A stretch of DNA of 64,000 bases from Pseudomonadota bacterium (GCA_018672825.1 JABHUE010000063.1:1-64000), one strand, 5' to 3'; shown: positions 22,989 through 34,336, counted from the stretch's first letter. The notes: a model not told the origin generated them from the sequence alone. A program made the numbers and translations.

Positions 22989-23714
22989 TTAATTTTCCAC
23001 AAGGGTCCCGATAGTCAAATCTGTCATTGCCTGAGAAAGGTTATCTTCAATTGCCAAATCAAGCACTCGCAGTCTCAGATTATGCTCTCGGCATAAAGCC
23101 AGCGCCGTGATATCAACGATCTTCAAGTCTTCCGAAATCGCCTGATCAAAACTCAGCCGATCATAGCGAACTGCGTCGGAATACCGCTCAGGATCGCGGT
23201 CATAGACCCCATCCACGCGGGTGGCTTTTATTACAGTCTCGGCGTCCAATTCCAATGCCCGTAAACAAGCGGTAGTGTCAGTTGTGAAGAAAGGGTTGCC
23301 CGTCCCGCCAGAAAGAATAACAATCTTGCCATCAGCGAGATCCCGCTTCGATCGCTCTGCGGAGAATGTGGGTAACACACCATCGATTCCAAATGCGCAA
23401 CTCACTGAAGCACCCACGCCGTGAGCGACAAGACAATCCCGAAGTAATAGACCATTCATCGCTGTGCCGAGCATGCCGGCTTGGTCCGCAACAACACGTT
23501 GGCCAGTCCAGGGTAAGGAGCCGGCCCCGCGAAAGAAATTGCCTCCACCAACGACGACAGCAAAAGCGTTTCCCACATTGAGCGCTTTTATTAACTCAAG
23601 CGCAATGAATTCAAACGCGCTGCCGTCTACACCGGAACCACTAGCGCCGCCGAGCGCTTCGCCCGACAATTTGATGAGACACCGGCCTTGGGGAAGGCGC
23701 GACCCCTCAACCAT
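22989..23714 (-). CDS. pyrH: UMP kinase
   Basis: LIKLSGEALGG; VVGGGNFFRG; FFTTDTTACLRALE. Confidence 0.97.
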   Translation of the reverse strand: MVEGSRLPQGRCLIKLSGEALGGASGSGVDGSAFEFIALELIKALNVGNAFAVVVGGGNFFRGAGSLPWTGQRVVADQAGMLGTAMNGLLLRDCLVAHGVGASVSCAFGIDGVLPTFSAERSKRDLADGKIVILSGGTGNPFFTTDTTACLRALELDAETVIKATRVDGVYDRDPERYSDAVRYDRLSFDQAISEDLKIVDITALALCREHNLRLRVLDLAIEDNLSQAMTDLTIGTLVEN

Positions 23715-23717
23715 AAC

Positions 23718-24593
23718 CTACTCGGCCTTGGCCTGAGCCATGACTTCCGCGACGAAATCATCGACCTTTTTCTCAAGGCCTTCACCCACCTCGAAACGGA
23801 GCATTCCGTCCATCGACGCATTACCCTGGGATAACAGTTCGGCCACTGAAATATCAGGGTTTTTCACAAAGGGCTGTCCGAGCAGCGTGTTTTCTTTAAG
23901 AAACTTCCTGACCCGTCCGTCCACCATCTTTTCAACAATCTCCGGGCTTTTGCCACTCTCGGCTGCCTGCGCGGTATAAATCTCTCGCTCGCGAGTTAAG
24001 ACATCCGAAGGCATATCAGCTTCACTGATGCAAACCGGGCGACTTGCTGCGATATGCATTGCTAAATCACGTCCAAGTTCTCCGACTGCAGAAGTACTCA
24101 CCAAGACTCCAATTCGGGACCCATGCATATATCCCGCAATTTTTCCCGATCCCACGACAAGTGTTTCAAATCGCCGTATCGAAATATTTTCTCCAATCTT
24201 GGCGATTAATTCCTGGCGCTCAGTTTCTACAGAGGTGCCACTTTCCATTGTCAAAGTGCTTAACGCCTCAACGTCAACCGGGTTCTGATCAACAATAAGC
24301 TGGGTCAAGGCTGCCACAAAACCGTTAAATGAGTCGTCTTTCGCAACAAAGTCAGTCTCGCAGTTGACCTCTAGTAGCGTTCCACAAGAAGCATCCTCGC
24401 TAATTAAAAGTTGCACGATACCTTCTGCCGCTATTCGTCCCGCTTTCTTTTCAGCACTCGCCGCGCCCTTCTTTCGAAGCAATGCTATTGCCTCATCAAG
24501 ATCACCGTTCGTCTCGCCCAATGCCTTTTTGCAATCCATCATTCCAGCTCCGGTTCGTTCCCGGAGCTCCTTTACTTGACCGGCAGTAATCAA
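23718..24593 (-). CDS. tsf: Elongation factor Ts
   Basis: VKELRERTGAGMMDCKKAL; EVNCETDFVAKDDSF. Confidence 0.98.
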   Translation of the reverse strand: MITAGQVKELRERTGAGMMDCKKALGETNGDLDEAIALLRKKGAASAEKKAGRIAAEGIVQLLISEDASCGTLLEVNCETDFVAKDDSFNGFVAALTQLIVDQNPVDVEALSTLTMESGTSVETERQELIAKIGENISIRRFETLVVGSGKIAGYMHGSRIGVLVSTSAVGELGRDLAMHIAASRPVCISEADMPSDVLTREREIYTAQAAESGKSPEIVEKMVDGRVRKFLKENTLLGQPFVKNPDISVAELLSQGNASMDGMLRFEVGEGLEKKVDDFVAEVMAQAKAE

Positions 24594-24646
24594 AATCTAT
24601 TCCTCGTCAAAAAATGAAAACAGTCTTTCGAAATCAACTAGTGACC

Positions 24647-25510
24647 TCATGCGTCGCGGGCAGTGGCGTCTTCAGCTACACTTTTCGAATCTGTAGCGTC
24701 CGCTCCACTTGCTGGAGTCGAATCTGGCTCGAGCGCCGCATCCGAAACTGGCTCAGCAGGCGTGTTGACGTTTTCCTCAGCGGGCACTTCAACATAATCG
24801 TCGGCATCTCCCTCTATTACAGGCGCCGAAGCCCCTCTTGCCTCAAGGATCGCGTCAGCTGCACCACTGAGATAAAGTTTAATTGCTCGGATTGCATCGT
24901 CGTTGCCTGGAATCGGATAATCAATGCCATCAGGAGAGCTGTTGGTATCACAAACGCCTACGACGGGGATTCCAAGTTTTCGAGCCTCTGACACCGCGAT
25001 TTTCTCGTGATCCACATCAATCACAAAAAGTGCGTCGGGCAGACCTTTCATTTCGCGAATTCCGGACAAACTGCGATCAAGCTTAACTCGCTCGCGTTCG
25101 AGCATTAACGCTTCTTTTTTTGTTAATCCTCGAGTTGCATCAGAAGCCGCCATCTCATCAAGCTCAACGAGTCGCGCAATAGAATTTTTAACAGTCTTGA
25201 AGTTAGTCAACATACCGCCGAGCCACCGATGATCGACGTATGGGCTATTACAACGTTTTGCCTCTTCACGAATCACCTTGCCCGCTTGACGCTTAGTGCC
25301 CACGAATAACACTTTGCCGCGGGCAGATGCCACGCTACCAATAAAATTCATAGCGTCGCGATAAAGCGGTAACGACTTCTCGAGATTGATAATGTGGATC
25401 TTGTTTCGGGCGCCAAAAATATAGGGTCCCATTTTGGGCGACCAGAAACGGGTTTGATGTCCGAAATGAACACCGGCCTCTAACATCTGCCGCATGGAAA
25501 CGTCAGCCAT
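24647..25510 (-). CDS. rpsB: 30S ribosomal protein S2 with long acidic C-terminal tail
   Basis: [36 protein letters not shown]; about 60-aa acidic/Ala/Pro tail after the conserved domain. Confidence 0.98.
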   Translation of the reverse strand: MADVSMRQMLEAGVHFGHQTRFWSPKMGPYIFGARNKIHIINLEKSLPLYRDAMNFIGSVASARGKVLFVGTKRQAGKVIREEAKRCNSPYVDHRWLGGMLTNFKTVKNSIARLVELDEMAASDATRGLTKKEALMLERERVKLDRSLSGIREMKGLPDALFVIDVDHEKIAVSEARKLGIPVVGVCDTNSSPDGIDYPIPGNDDAIRAIKLYLSGAADAILEARGASAPVIEGDADDYVEVPAEENVNTPAEPVSDAALEPDSTPASGADATDSKSVAEDATARDA

Positions 25511-25640
25511 TTTGCACTCCTTGATTTGGGTTGTTGTTCAGCAAAGCCGCGGCCGCCAACCAGACTTAACGTCCGGCACCCAGACGACCATAGAGGGGCT
25601 ATTGCCAGGATTTAGGGGGTCGTATTCTACCTGACTAAAG
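25511..25640 (-). promoter_or_regulatory. rpsB promoter and structured 5' leader (candidate S2 autoregulatory region)
   Basis: Minus strand has TAGAAT (25624-25629) followed by GC-rich ACGACCCCC; hairpin CCGGAC-GTTAA-GTCTGG at 25560-25576; TTGACA at 25643-25648 is only 13 nt from TAGAAT, so exact -35/-10 pairing is uncertain. Confidence 0.4.
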
Positions 25641-25735
25641 ACTGTCAATCCACATCTTCATCTACAAAATGATCCCATCACTCAGCACGCCACGGTTTCG
25701 CTTAAAATTGGGAAAAAATTAGACCGAACACAGCT

Positions 25736-26494
25736 ATGGCTATACATCTTAAGAACGCAGAAGATCTCGAAAAAATGAGAATTGCAGGTCGATTGACTTC
25801 GCAAGTACTAGACATGATCGAACCCTATGTCCTCCCGGGAGTCACCACTCAAGCGCTCGATGAACGCTGTCACAATTTTATCGTTGATGAACTGAAGGCA
25901 ATACCCGCCCCGTTGAACTATCGAGGTTTCCCCAAGTCAATTTGTACCAGCGTCAATCATGTCGTCTGCCATGGTATTCCGGGAGAGAAAAAACTGAAAA
26001 ATGGCGACATCATCAATATTGATATCACCGTTATAAAGGATGGGTTTCATGGCGATTCGAGCCGGATGTTTACAGTGGGGCAACCCCCTATTCTTGCAAA
26101 ACGATTAATTGACACCACTAAACAATGTTTAATGAAGGGAATCGAGGCCGTGAAACCAGGCACTCGATTGGGAGATATCGGCGCCATCATTCAATCATTG
26201 GCAGAGGCCCAGGGATTCTCCGTGGTGCGCGAGTATTGCGGTCATGGTATTGGGCGTGGCTTTCATGAAGATCCACAAATTCTTCATTATGGCAAGCCTG
26301 GCGAAGGCATTGAAATAATGCCTGGCATGACCTTTACCATCGAGCCAATGATTAATGCCGGTCGAGCCCAAACAAAACTACTCTCCGACGGGTGGACGGT
26401 CGTCACAAAAGATCACTCCTTGAGCGCCCAATGGGAGCACACGATTGCAGTTACAGACAGTCGGGTCGAAATTTTGACCGTAACTTCGGATTAG
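25736..26494 (+). CDS. map: Methionine aminopeptidase type I
   Basis: Metal ligand motifs NIDITVIKDGFHGDSS, YCGHGIGRGFHEDP. Confidence 0.98.
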   Translation: MAIHLKNAEDLEKMRIAGRLTSQVLDMIEPYVLPGVTTQALDERCHNFIVDELKAIPAPLNYRGFPKSICTSVNHVVCHGIPGEKKLKNGDIINIDITVIKDGFHGDSSRMFTVGQPPILAKRLIDTTKQCLMKGIEAVKPGTRLGDIGAIIQSLAEAQGFSVVREYCGHGIGRGFHEDPQILHYGKPGEGIEIMPGMTFTIEPMINAGRAQTKLLSDGWTVVTKDHSLSAQWEHTIAVTDSRVEILTVTSD

Positions 26495-26528
26495 AAGAAC
26501 CGCCAGCAGCAGTTTCGCGGTAGACGCT

Positions 26529-29180
26529 TTGGAATCACCCGCAAATTATTCCTACGACGGCGATTGCACAATCGCTGACTTCAGGATGGCGCTCGCAGAT
26601 ACTCGTACTCAACTTAATCAAGCTCGCCTGAACGGACTATCGCCCTCCAAACTACTACAGAACCATTCCAAATTTATTGACTCTTTATTGATCAATGCTT
26701 GGCGCCATTTCTTTAAGGCGGTGCCAACTTCTCAGGCGCAGGAATTGATCGCCGTTGGCGGTTACGGGCGGCAGGAACTCCACCCCTATTCCGATATCGA
26801 TCTATTGGTTTTATTGCCAAAAATAGCGTCCGAACATCAAGAGCGTCAAATCACGGCGTTCATTAGATTTTTATGGGATATTGGACTCGAAGTAGGACAC
26901 AGTACTCGCGCCATTAAGGATTGCATCGAGTGGGCGCGTAAAGATATTACGGTCGTTACCAATTTGACTGAAGCGCGACTCATTGAAGGCTCTGGCAAGC
27001 TGCTGATCCGACTCCATGAGCACATTAGACCGTACAAAATGTGGTCTGCGAAAAAGTTCTTTGCAGCAAAAAGAGAGGAACAAGTTGCCCGCCACCTCCG
27101 CTATGGCGATACCGCCTACAATTTAGAACCTCAGATTAAAGAGGGGCCCGGCGGGTTAAGAGATATTCAAACTATCCAGTGGGTTGGCCATCGTTACTTT
27201 GGGAGTCCTGACCTATCCGCTCTGGCTAAAGAGGGTTTTCTTACCAATGACGAGATGTCAACGCTCGTGAAAGGTCGGGAACTGCTCTGGCGAATAAGGA
27301 ATGCATTGCATTTCACCGCAAATCGATGTGAAGACCGCCTCTTATTCGACTATCAGCGTGAGATCGCCGCTGAATTTGGCTATAAAGACACCGCACAACT
27401 TGCGGTGGAGAAGTTGATGAAGCGGTATTTTCGGACCGTCAAAGAGTTACGCCTTTTGAATGAGATTTTGCTTCAGCACTTTGAGGAAGCCATTCTTCAA
27501 CCTGAACAAAAACGAACGACTCAAATTAATAAGCGATTCCGGGTGGTCGAAGGGATGCTCGAGGTCTCTTCAAGCCGTGTATTCGCCCGACAGCCTTTTG
27601 CACTTTTGGAAGTTTTCTTACTGCTCGCACAACGACCTGATATCCGGGACATACGGGGAAACACAGTCCGATTAATTCGCACCCATGCCAAACTTATCAA
27701 TCCCGAATTCCGAAAAGATCTACGTTGTCGATCGCTGTTTATGGAAATTCTCCGGGCACCGTCGGGGCAAACGCACGCGTTACGGAAAATGGATGCCTAC
27801 GGGATCTTAGCCGCATACATTCCCGCTTTTGGCCGGGTAACGGGTCAAATGCAGCATGATCTTTTCCACGCGTATACGGTTGACGCCCATTTGCTTTTTG
27901 TTGTCAGAAATCTTCGCCGCTTTGATATACCGAAACATGATCATGAACTACCGGAGTGTAGTCAAATCATGCAGAGACTTTTCAAAAAACATCGTCTTTA
28001 TCTTGCAGCGATTTTTCATGATATCGCAAAAGGCAGGGGGGGCGACCACTCCAAACTGGGCGAAAGAGACGCATTTAGATTTTGCAAGCGACATGATCTC
28101 AGCGATTATGATGCTAACTTTGTTGCCTGGCTCGTCAGGGCACATTTGTTAATGTCCTGGTTCGCCCAGCGAGAGGATATATCTGATTCTTCCGTTATTG
28201 AACGATTTGCCAATGAGATTGGAGATCAAGAAAAGCTCGACAATCTTTATTTGCTAACTGCAGCAGACATGCGCGCAACCAGTCCCAAAGTCTGGAACGA
28301 CTGGAAAGGAAAATTGCTCAGCGACCTTTATCATCAGACATCTCGAGCGTTGCTACACGGTATAGGCAGCTCAATAGGCGCTGATGAAAAGATCAATGAG
28401 TTAAAAGGTGAGACACTTAAAATCCTTGAACGTGGCGATACCGTAGCCGTCGCAGCGCTCTGGAAATTGTTCGATCAAGACTACTTCCTTCGCAATAACC
28501 CGGATTCATTAGCATGGCATAGTTCTGTGCTCTTATCTCGCTCGGTAGCCGAACTCCCCACAGTCGAATGCCGGACCGATAAGGCATCCGGGAGTATTCG
28601 CTTTTTTGTGTGCAGCCCCGACTCCGAACGATTGTTAAGTGAAACCGCAGCAGGATTTGACCAGCTCAACTTGAATATTGTGGATGCAAGAGTGCATCAC
28701 CTTAACTCCAATCTCGTTATTCTTTCATTCGTGGTGCTGCTGTCGAATGGCACGAGCTCGATCGATCTCGATTTAGGATTAATCTCTAAAAAATTACGAC
28801 AGCAAATACTGGACCCTTTAAAAAACTTTAGACCCCGTCATAATCGACTATCTAGAGCCTCCAAAAACTTTCCCATTGCAACGACTGTCCGTTTTTCCAA
28901 AGCAGAAAGTCAAGAACTCACGTTAATGGAGGTCGTAGCCCAAGACCGGCCGGGGCTTCTCTACGCAGTTGCAAAAGCTTTACTTTCTTGCAAAATAAGA
29001 TTAGTGACTGCAAAAATCGCAACTTTTGGCGAGAAGGCTGAGGATATATTTTACATAACGGACCGCGATGGTCTGCCTGTTAACAATGAATCGCACCAGG
29101 ATGCACTCCGCGCCGCAATTCAGGATGCACTCCCTTCAGCCTCTGAACACTCATTTAAAAAAAACAGGGAAGACCTATGA
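26529..29180 (+). CDS. glnD: Bifunctional uridylyltransferase/uridylyl-removing enzyme GlnD (TTG start)
   Basis: Nucleotidyltransferase [19 protein letters not shown] domain [14 protein letters not shown]-terminal ACT repeats. Confidence 0.97.
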   Translation: MESPANYSYDGDCTIADFRMALADTRTQLNQARLNGLSPSKLLQNHSKFIDSLLINAWRHFFKAVPTSQAQELIAVGGYGRQELHPYSDIDLLVLLPKIASEHQERQITAFIRFLWDIGLEVGHSTRAIKDCIEWARKDITVVTNLTEARLIEGSGKLLIRLHEHIRPYKMWSAKKFFAAKREEQVARHLRYGDTAYNLEPQIKEGPGGLRDIQTIQWVGHRYFGSPDLSALAKEGFLTNDEMSTLVKGRELLWRIRNALHFTANRCEDRLLFDYQREIAAEFGYKDTAQLAVEKLMKRYFRTVKELRLLNEILLQHFEEAILQPEQKRTTQINKRFRVVEGMLEVSSSRVFARQPFALLEVFLLLAQRPDIRDIRGNTVRLIRTHAKLINPEFRKDLRCRSLFMEILRAPSGQTHALRKMDAYGILAAYIPAFGRVTGQMQHDLFHAYTVDAHLLFVVRNLRRFDIPKHDHELPECSQIMQRLFKKHRLYLAAIFHDIAKGRGGDHSKLGERDAFRFCKRHDLSDYDANFVAWLVRAHLLMSWFAQREDISDSSVIERFANEIGDQEKLDNLYLLTAADMRATSPKVWNDWKGKLLSDLYHQTSRALLHGIGSSIGADEKINELKGETLKILERGDTVAVAALWKLFDQDYFLRNNPDSLAWHSSVLLSRSVAELPTVECRTDKASGSIRFFVCSPDSERLLSETAAGFDQLNLNIVDARVHHLNSNLVILSFVVLLSNGTSSIDLDLGLISKKLRQQILDPLKNFRPRHNRLSRASKNFPIATTVRFSKAESQELTLMEVVAQDRPGLLYAVAKALLSCKIRLVTAKIATFGEKAEDIFYITDRDGLPVNNESHQDALRAAIQDALPSASEHSFKKNREDL

Positions 29181-29995
29181 CCGATACCAAAGCAATAATT
29201 GAAGATGCGTTCGAGAATAAAACGGATTCAGATGTGCTCAAGTCTCCTGAGCTTCAGAAGGCGGTAACGGATACGCTTTCGAAACTTGATAATGGCGAAT
29301 TACGAGTGGCGAGTCCGTCAAACAAGGACTGGGTCGTTCATGAATGGTTAAAGAAGACCGTGCTCATCTCTTTCCTACTTCAGGATAATGAAGTGATCTC
29401 CGCCGCCGATACTCAATACTTCGATAAAGTACCTTCCAAATTTTTGAATCTGGGTAAAAATGATTTTGAGGCTGGCGGGTATCGTGTGGTCCCGCCCGCA
29501 ATGGTCCGGCGGGGAGTCTTCATCGGGAAGCGTGTCGTACTGATGCCGAGTTATGTAAATATTGGCGCTTATGTCGATGATGGAACAATGGTGGACACCT
29601 GGGCCACCGTCGGCTCCTGTGCCCAAATTGGAAAAAACGTGCATTTATCGGGCGGGGTCGGAATTGGCGGGGTGCTTGAGCCTCTGCAGGCGTCGCCGAC
29701 CATTATTGAGGATAACTGCTTCATTGGGGCTCGCAGTGAGGTGGTTGAGGGTGTCATCATCGAGAGAGACTCGGTTTTATCGATGGGTGTTTACATTGGG
29801 CAAAGTACACGCATTCTGGACAGAGCCACCGGAGAAATAAGCTATGGTCGAGTCCCTGCGGGGTCCGTTGTCGTCTCCGGATCCATCCCCTCTGCCGATG
29901 GATCCCACAGTCTCTACTGTGCGGTGATCGTAAAGAAGGTGGACGAAAAAACACGTGCCAAAGTCGGCATCAATGAATTACTGCGGGACATCTAA
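29177..29995 (+). CDS. dapD: 2,3,4,5-tetrahydropyridine-2,6-dicarboxylate N-succinyltransferase
   Basis: [49 protein letters not shown]. Confidence 0.98.
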   Translation: MTDTKAIIEDAFENKTDSDVLKSPELQKAVTDTLSKLDNGELRVASPSNKDWVVHEWLKKTVLISFLLQDNEVISAADTQYFDKVPSKFLNLGKNDFEAGGYRVVPPAMVRRGVFIGKRVVLMPSYVNIGAYVDDGTMVDTWATVGSCAQIGKNVHLSGGVGIGGVLEPLQASPTIIEDNCFIGARSEVVEGVIIERDSVLSMGVYIGQSTRILDRATGEISYGRVPAGSVVVSGSIPSADGSHSLYCAVIVKKVDEKTRAKVGINELLRDI

Positions 29996-30011
29996 CAACT
30001 TCTGTTTTCGG

Positions 30012-31394
30012 TCATACAATCTCATCTAGGACTGCTCTAAGATCTAGAGCGGTCCTAACTTCTCTAAGGTTAAGCGCAGGCGTGTCGCGACGAGTAACCG
30101 GATTAATATTTTGAATTTGATTTCCAGCGGAGAGAATGATATTAATGAAGCCTAGTTTCTGAGCTTCACGAACTCTATCCTCTCCTCGTGCAACTGGACG
30201 CACTTCTCCCGACAGCCCCAACTCCCCAAACAGTGCCGTATTCGCCGGAATGGGCTTATCGACAAAACTTGAAATAACAGCCGCGGCTACCGCTAGATCT
30301 GCCGCAGTCTCAGCTACACGAATTCCGCCCGCAACATTAACAAAGACATCCTGATCTAAAATATTAATTCCTGCGTGTCGATGAAGAATCGCGAGAATCA
30401 TGGCCAAACGGGTGCTGTCATAACCCACGCTCAAGCGGCGAGGATTTCCCAGGGTGCTCTGATCAACAAGCGCTTGGACCTCAACTAACAAGGGTCTGGA
30501 GCCATCTTGACTAATTAAAACCGCGCGACCCACGCACTCCTCGGACCCACCCGAGAGAAACATCGCAGACGGATTTTTCACCTCTTTTAACCCGCCCTCT
30601 GTCATGGCAAATACACCAACTTCATTAACCGTGCCAAATCTATTCTTCCAGGCACGTACCAATCTATACCGACTGGTGGCATCCCCCTCAAAATATAAAA
30701 CGGTATCGACTAAATGCTCTAGCGTCTTGGGGCCCGCGAGACCACCCTCCTTGGTGACATGTCCGATCAATATGATGGTAATTGATCTGCTCTTGGCCAA
30801 CTGAATCAGAACCTCGGCGCATTCCCGAACTTGCGACACGCTGCCTGGCGCCGAGTCAATATCACTCGTTCGCATCGTTTGGATGGAATCGATTACCACT
30901 AATGATGCTTTACTGCTTTCGATCGCCTCAATCACCGACGACAGTTCACCGGTAGAAATCGCCTCGAGATTGCCGCCCTGCAATTCGAGACGTTGGTATC
31001 GAAGCGCCAGTTGCTCTAGAGACTCCTCCGCACTCACGTACAAAGTGGGAGTGTCGTTTGCCATTTGAGCCATCGCTTGAATCGCGAGCGTGCTTTTCCC
31101 GATCCCGGGTTCGCCGCCCAATAAGACAACTGCGCCGGGCACTAGTCCGCCGCCGACAACTCGATCAAGCTCAGCCAACCCCGTATGCAAACGCGAGTAT
31201 CGCGATACCTCCACATCAGCTAGTCGGGCAGATTTAAAACTGACACCCTCTTTCCCCCTTTTCCCTCGACTAATTTGACTATTTTCAACCAATGTATTCC
31301 ATTCGCCACAGGTGCCACATTGACCTGTCCATTTTGCAGATTGGGCCTTACATTGGGTGCATAAAAAACGATGTTGGGATTTAATCTTGGGCAT
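30012..31394 (-). CDS. radA: DNA repair protein RadA
   Basis: Zn finger CTQC...CGTCG; Walker A GGEPGIGKST; KNRFG motif. Confidence 0.97.
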   Translation of the reverse strand: MPKIKSQHRFLCTQCKAQSAKWTGQCGTCGEWNTLVENSQISRGKRGKEGVSFKSARLADVEVSRYSRLHTGLAELDRVVGGGLVPGAVVLLGGEPGIGKSTLAIQAMAQMANDTPTLYVSAEESLEQLALRYQRLELQGGNLEAISTGELSSVIEAIESSKASLVVIDSIQTMRTSDIDSAPGSVSQVRECAEVLIQLAKSRSITIILIGHVTKEGGLAGPKTLEHLVDTVLYFEGDATSRYRLVRAWKNRFGTVNEVGVFAMTEGGLKEVKNPSAMFLSGGSEECVGRAVLISQDGSRPLLVEVQALVDQSTLGNPRRLSVGYDSTRLAMILAILHRHAGINILDQDVFVNVAGGIRVAETAADLAVAAAVISSFVDKPIPANTALFGELGLSGEVRPVARGEDRVREAQKLGFINIILSAGNQIQNINPVTRRDTPALNLREVRTALDLRAVLDEIV

Positions 31395-31562
31395 GTTTTA
31401 AATTCCTAGGAGGCAAGGTCTAGTCACTGAGTCGGTCCTGAAATCCTGGAAGCCTAATGATCGTTACACAGGGTGCACGTGCATAAAAATCGGTCTACCC
31501 CGAGCGTTTAGCGCCTCGACGAACTCAACTGCCAGCGTAAACCCTTACTGGCGTGGGTATTG

Positions 31563-32948
31563 TTAATAATCGGGCGTTTCGAACGGTGCAGCGTAGTTCT
31601 CAAAACGAGTAAATTCTCCGCGAAAAGTCAGTCGAACTGTGCCTATTGGCCCATTCCTCTGTTTGGCGACGATCAACTCCGCAGTTCCTTTTTCTGGACT
31701 ATCTTCGTTATAGACCTCGTCTCTATAAATAAACAAAATAAGGTCAGCGTCCTGCTCAATTGCGCCAGATTCTCTAAGATCCGACATGATGGGTCGCTTG
31801 TTAGGGCGTTGCTCGAGGCCGCGATTAAGCTGTGATAACACCGCAACGGGTACCCGGGCTTCTTTGGCGATAATCTTTAACGCACGAGTGATATTCGATA
31901 CTTCAACCGTTCTGTTCTCGGCGCTTTCACCAGTCTGCATTAACTGGAGATAATCAACAATAACCAAACCCAGCTTACCGTGCTCACGGGTCAGACGGCG
32001 AACTCGACTGCGAAGCTCGGATGGTGTTAATGCAGCCGAATCGTCCACAAAGATTGGAGCTTGATCAAGCAACCCCATTGCTGAGGTCAGCCGAGGCCAG
32101 TCGTCCTGGTGAAGCTGTCCGGTTCGAACGCGGTGAGCATTAATTCTTCCCAACGAAGATAACATTCTCATTGCCAACTGCTGCCCTGGCATCTCCATGC
32201 TAAAAACCGCTACGGGAAGTTTCGAGCCAACCGCCGCGTTCTCCGCGAGATTCATCGCCAACGATGTTTTCCCCATTGAAGGACGTCCTGCAATGACCAC
32301 TAAATCTGACTCCTGCAGGCCCGAAGTGAGATTGTCCAGATCCTTAAACCCGGTTGAGACCCCGGTGATACCAGCACCCGATTGAAACAATTCTTCAATT
32401 CGATCAACCGCTTGGGTCAGAAGGCCCTGAATATCTTGAAAGCCCGCTAGAGATCTTCGATCTGAATCAGAAATACTAAAAACAGCCTTCTCAGCGAAGT
32501 CGATTAATGCCTCGGTGTCCAGTCCCTCTGGCTGATAGGCCTTATCCGAAATTGCGGCCGCGGCGTCCAATAATGCTCGCAATACAGAACGCTCTCTGAC
32601 GATACGGGCATAGGCGGTAACGTTTGTCGTTCCTGGCGTCCTATTGGCGAGTTCTCCCAGATAGGCTAACCCACCTGACTGCTCAAGCGTTCCTTTATTT
32701 TTCAGCCATTCAGAAGTGGTAACAACATCAACCGGATGACCACCTTCCTGAAGCGTCTTAACCGCGAGAAAGATTTCTTTGTGGGCGCGCAGATAGAAAT
32801 CATCGCTCTTAACAAGATCAGCGACCTCATCCCACCGCCGCGTATCGACGAGTAGCCCACCGAGAACTGACTGCTCAGCCTCTGGTGCCTGAGGGGGCAA
32901 TCTAGAGGAGGAGACAACCTCACTAGGGCGAAAAAATTGCTGGGCCAT
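31563..32948 (-). CDS. dnaB: Replicative DNA helicase
   Basis: PPQAPEAEQSVLGGLL; Walker A AGRPSMGKTSLAMN. Confidence 0.98.
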   Translation of the reverse strand: MAQQFFRPSEVVSSSRLPPQAPEAEQSVLGGLLVDTRRWDEVADLVKSDDFYLRAHKEIFLAVKTLQEGGHPVDVVTTSEWLKNKGTLEQSGGLAYLGELANRTPGTTNVTAYARIVRERSVLRALLDAAAAISDKAYQPEGLDTEALIDFAEKAVFSISDSDRRSLAGFQDIQGLLTQAVDRIEELFQSGAGITGVSTGFKDLDNLTSGLQESDLVVIAGRPSMGKTSLAMNLAENAAVGSKLPVAVFSMEMPGQQLAMRMLSSLGRINAHRVRTGQLHQDDWPRLTSAMGLLDQAPIFVDDSAALTPSELRSRVRRLTREHGKLGLVIVDYLQLMQTGESAENRTVEVSNITRALKIIAKEARVPVAVLSQLNRGLEQRPNKRPIMSDLRESGAIEQDADLILFIYRDEVYNEDSPEKGTAELIVAKQRNGPIGTVRLTFRGEFTRFENYAAPFETPDY

Positions 32949-33089
32949 TACAAGAAAGGTCGCGTATCAGGGGCTAACAAGCGATCTATTCTAGACAACC
33001 TGGGCATCCTTTAACAGAGCACCACGATTACTCTTAAGAACGGGCCAGTCAGCGGAGTGTTTGGCAGAACTCGACCCCACTTTCGACCA

Positions 33090-33593
33090 TCACTCCGACG
33101 GCGTGCTCGCCTCTTCTAACGATCCATCAGATTCAGTGACACCATCCTGATTCTCAGCTTCAACTATTACTGCAAGCGAGGCGCTTACCTCAGGATGAAG
33201 CAGGACCATTACGCTATGTTCACCAAGGGTTTTGAGTGGGCCGTCCGGCATCGAAACCTCAGCTCGCTCAATCGAAATTTCAGCCGCTTGCAGCAGTTCT
33301 GCGATATCCCCGGGAGTAACAGAGCCAAACAACTTCCCCTCTTCTCCAGCGAGACGCTTCACCGTGAGTCTATCCGGCAGTAACGTTGCTTTAGCCTTTG
33401 CCGCGTCGAGCCGCTCAGAGTCAAGCTGCGCCAGTTCCCGACGACGCGCTTCAACTTTTTCTTTTGCATCTGAGCTTGCTGGAACTGCCTTACCTTGAGG
33501 AATAAGGAAATTTCGGCCGTAACCCGACTTTACGCTCACAATGTCACCCAGTTCCCCGAGGTTCTGAATGCGCTCAAGTAGTATTAAATCCAT
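33090..33593 (-). CDS. rplI: 50S ribosomal protein L9 with acidic C-terminal extension
   Basis: MDLILLERIQNLGELGDIVSVKSGYGRNFLIPQGKA; start set at internal Met. Confidence 0.97.
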   Translation of the reverse strand: MDLILLERIQNLGELGDIVSVKSGYGRNFLIPQGKAVPASSDAKEKVEARRRELAQLDSERLDAAKAKATLLPDRLTVKRLAGEEGKLFGSVTPGDIAELLQAAEISIERAEVSMPDGPLKTLGEHSVMVLLHPEVSASLAVIVEAENQDGVTESDGSLEEASTPSE

Positions 33594-33603
33594 CGTATCG
33601 CTC

Positions 33604-33828
33604 TCAGTGATGATCGGTATAGGGAAGAAGCGCAAGAAAGCGCGCCCGTTTTATCGCGGTCGCTAGCTGGCGCTGATATCGCGCTTTTGTGCCAGTATTT
33701 CGACTCGGCATAATCTTGCCCGTTTCGGTAATATAAGCATTCAGTGTGTCTAAATCCTTATAGTCAATTTCCTCCACGCCCAGCGCGGTGAACCTGCAAA
33801 ATTTTCTGCGTTTATTCATACGATTCAT
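33604..33828 (-). CDS. rpsR: 30S ribosomal protein S18
   Basis: [57 protein letters not shown]. Confidence 0.98.
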   Translation of the reverse strand: MNRMNKRRKFCRFTALGVEEIDYKDLDTLNAYITETGKIMPSRNTGTKARYQRQLATAIKRARFLALLPYTDHH

Positions 33829-34313
33829 TGTTTGCTTTCTCCTTCACTATCTTCACTTTGAGTGGGCTCAACCGGCGCTTCGGTTGCGGTTTCATGAGTG
33901 GTGGCAACCGGCGCTTCGGTTGCGGCTTCATGAGTGGTGGCAACCGGGGTTGACTCCGCGGCTGGAGCAGACACTTCTGGCTCATCGCCATCATCGGAAG
34001 CATCTAACAAAGGTGATGCTGCTGTCACCGCTGAATCGCGACGCATGACCAGATTGCGAAGAACAGCATCGCTAAACTTAAACATACTGCTAATTTCGTC
34101 AAGCGTAGGCTGATCGCACTCGATATTCATCAGCACATAGTGGGCTTTATGAACTTTATCAATATTGTAGGCCAGGTGACGACGCCCCCAGTCTTCGAGC
34201 CGATGAACGACGCCACCGCTGCCTTCGATGACGCTTCGATACTTATCTACCATGGCGGGGACTTGCTCACTCTGATCCGGATGAACAAGAAAAACGACTT
34301 CATAATGTCGCAT
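33825..34313 (-). CDS. rpsF: 30S ribosomal protein S6 with extended repetitive C-terminus
   Basis: [45 protein letters not shown]. Confidence 0.97.
   Translation of the reverse strand: MRHYEVVFLVHPDQSEQVPAMVDKYRSVIEGSGGVVHRLEDWGRRHLAYNIDKVHKAHYVLMNIECDQPTLDEISSMFKFSDAVLRNLVMRRDSAVTAASPLLDASDDGDEPEVSAPAAESTPVATTHEAATEAPVATTHETATEAPVEPTQSEDSEGESKQ
33869..33947. repeat. 36-bp in-frame tandem repeat (about 2.2 copies) inside rpsF
   Basis: caaccggcgcttcggttgcgg(t/c)ttcatgagtggtgg begins at 33869 and 33905, partial third copy at 33941; encodes PVATTHE(A/T)ATEA. Confidence 0.95.
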
Positions 34314-34336
34314 TAAAATCTCCTTTCGGTTAAAGC

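Noticed and set aside
31395-31562. radA-dnaB gap with palindrome TGCACGTGCA (31474-31483) and a GCCAG...CTGGC hairpin, considered as an ncRNA or mini-gene
   Set aside because: Short dyads with a weak TCGG/CCGA-TTTTT terminator-like element downstream of dnaB explain it well enough; the only ORF there is 6 codons.
33869-33947. Repeat with 36-bp period, superficially CRISPR-like
   Set aside because: Copies are contiguous without spacers, in frame within rpsF and encode its C-terminal tail; no cas genes nearby.
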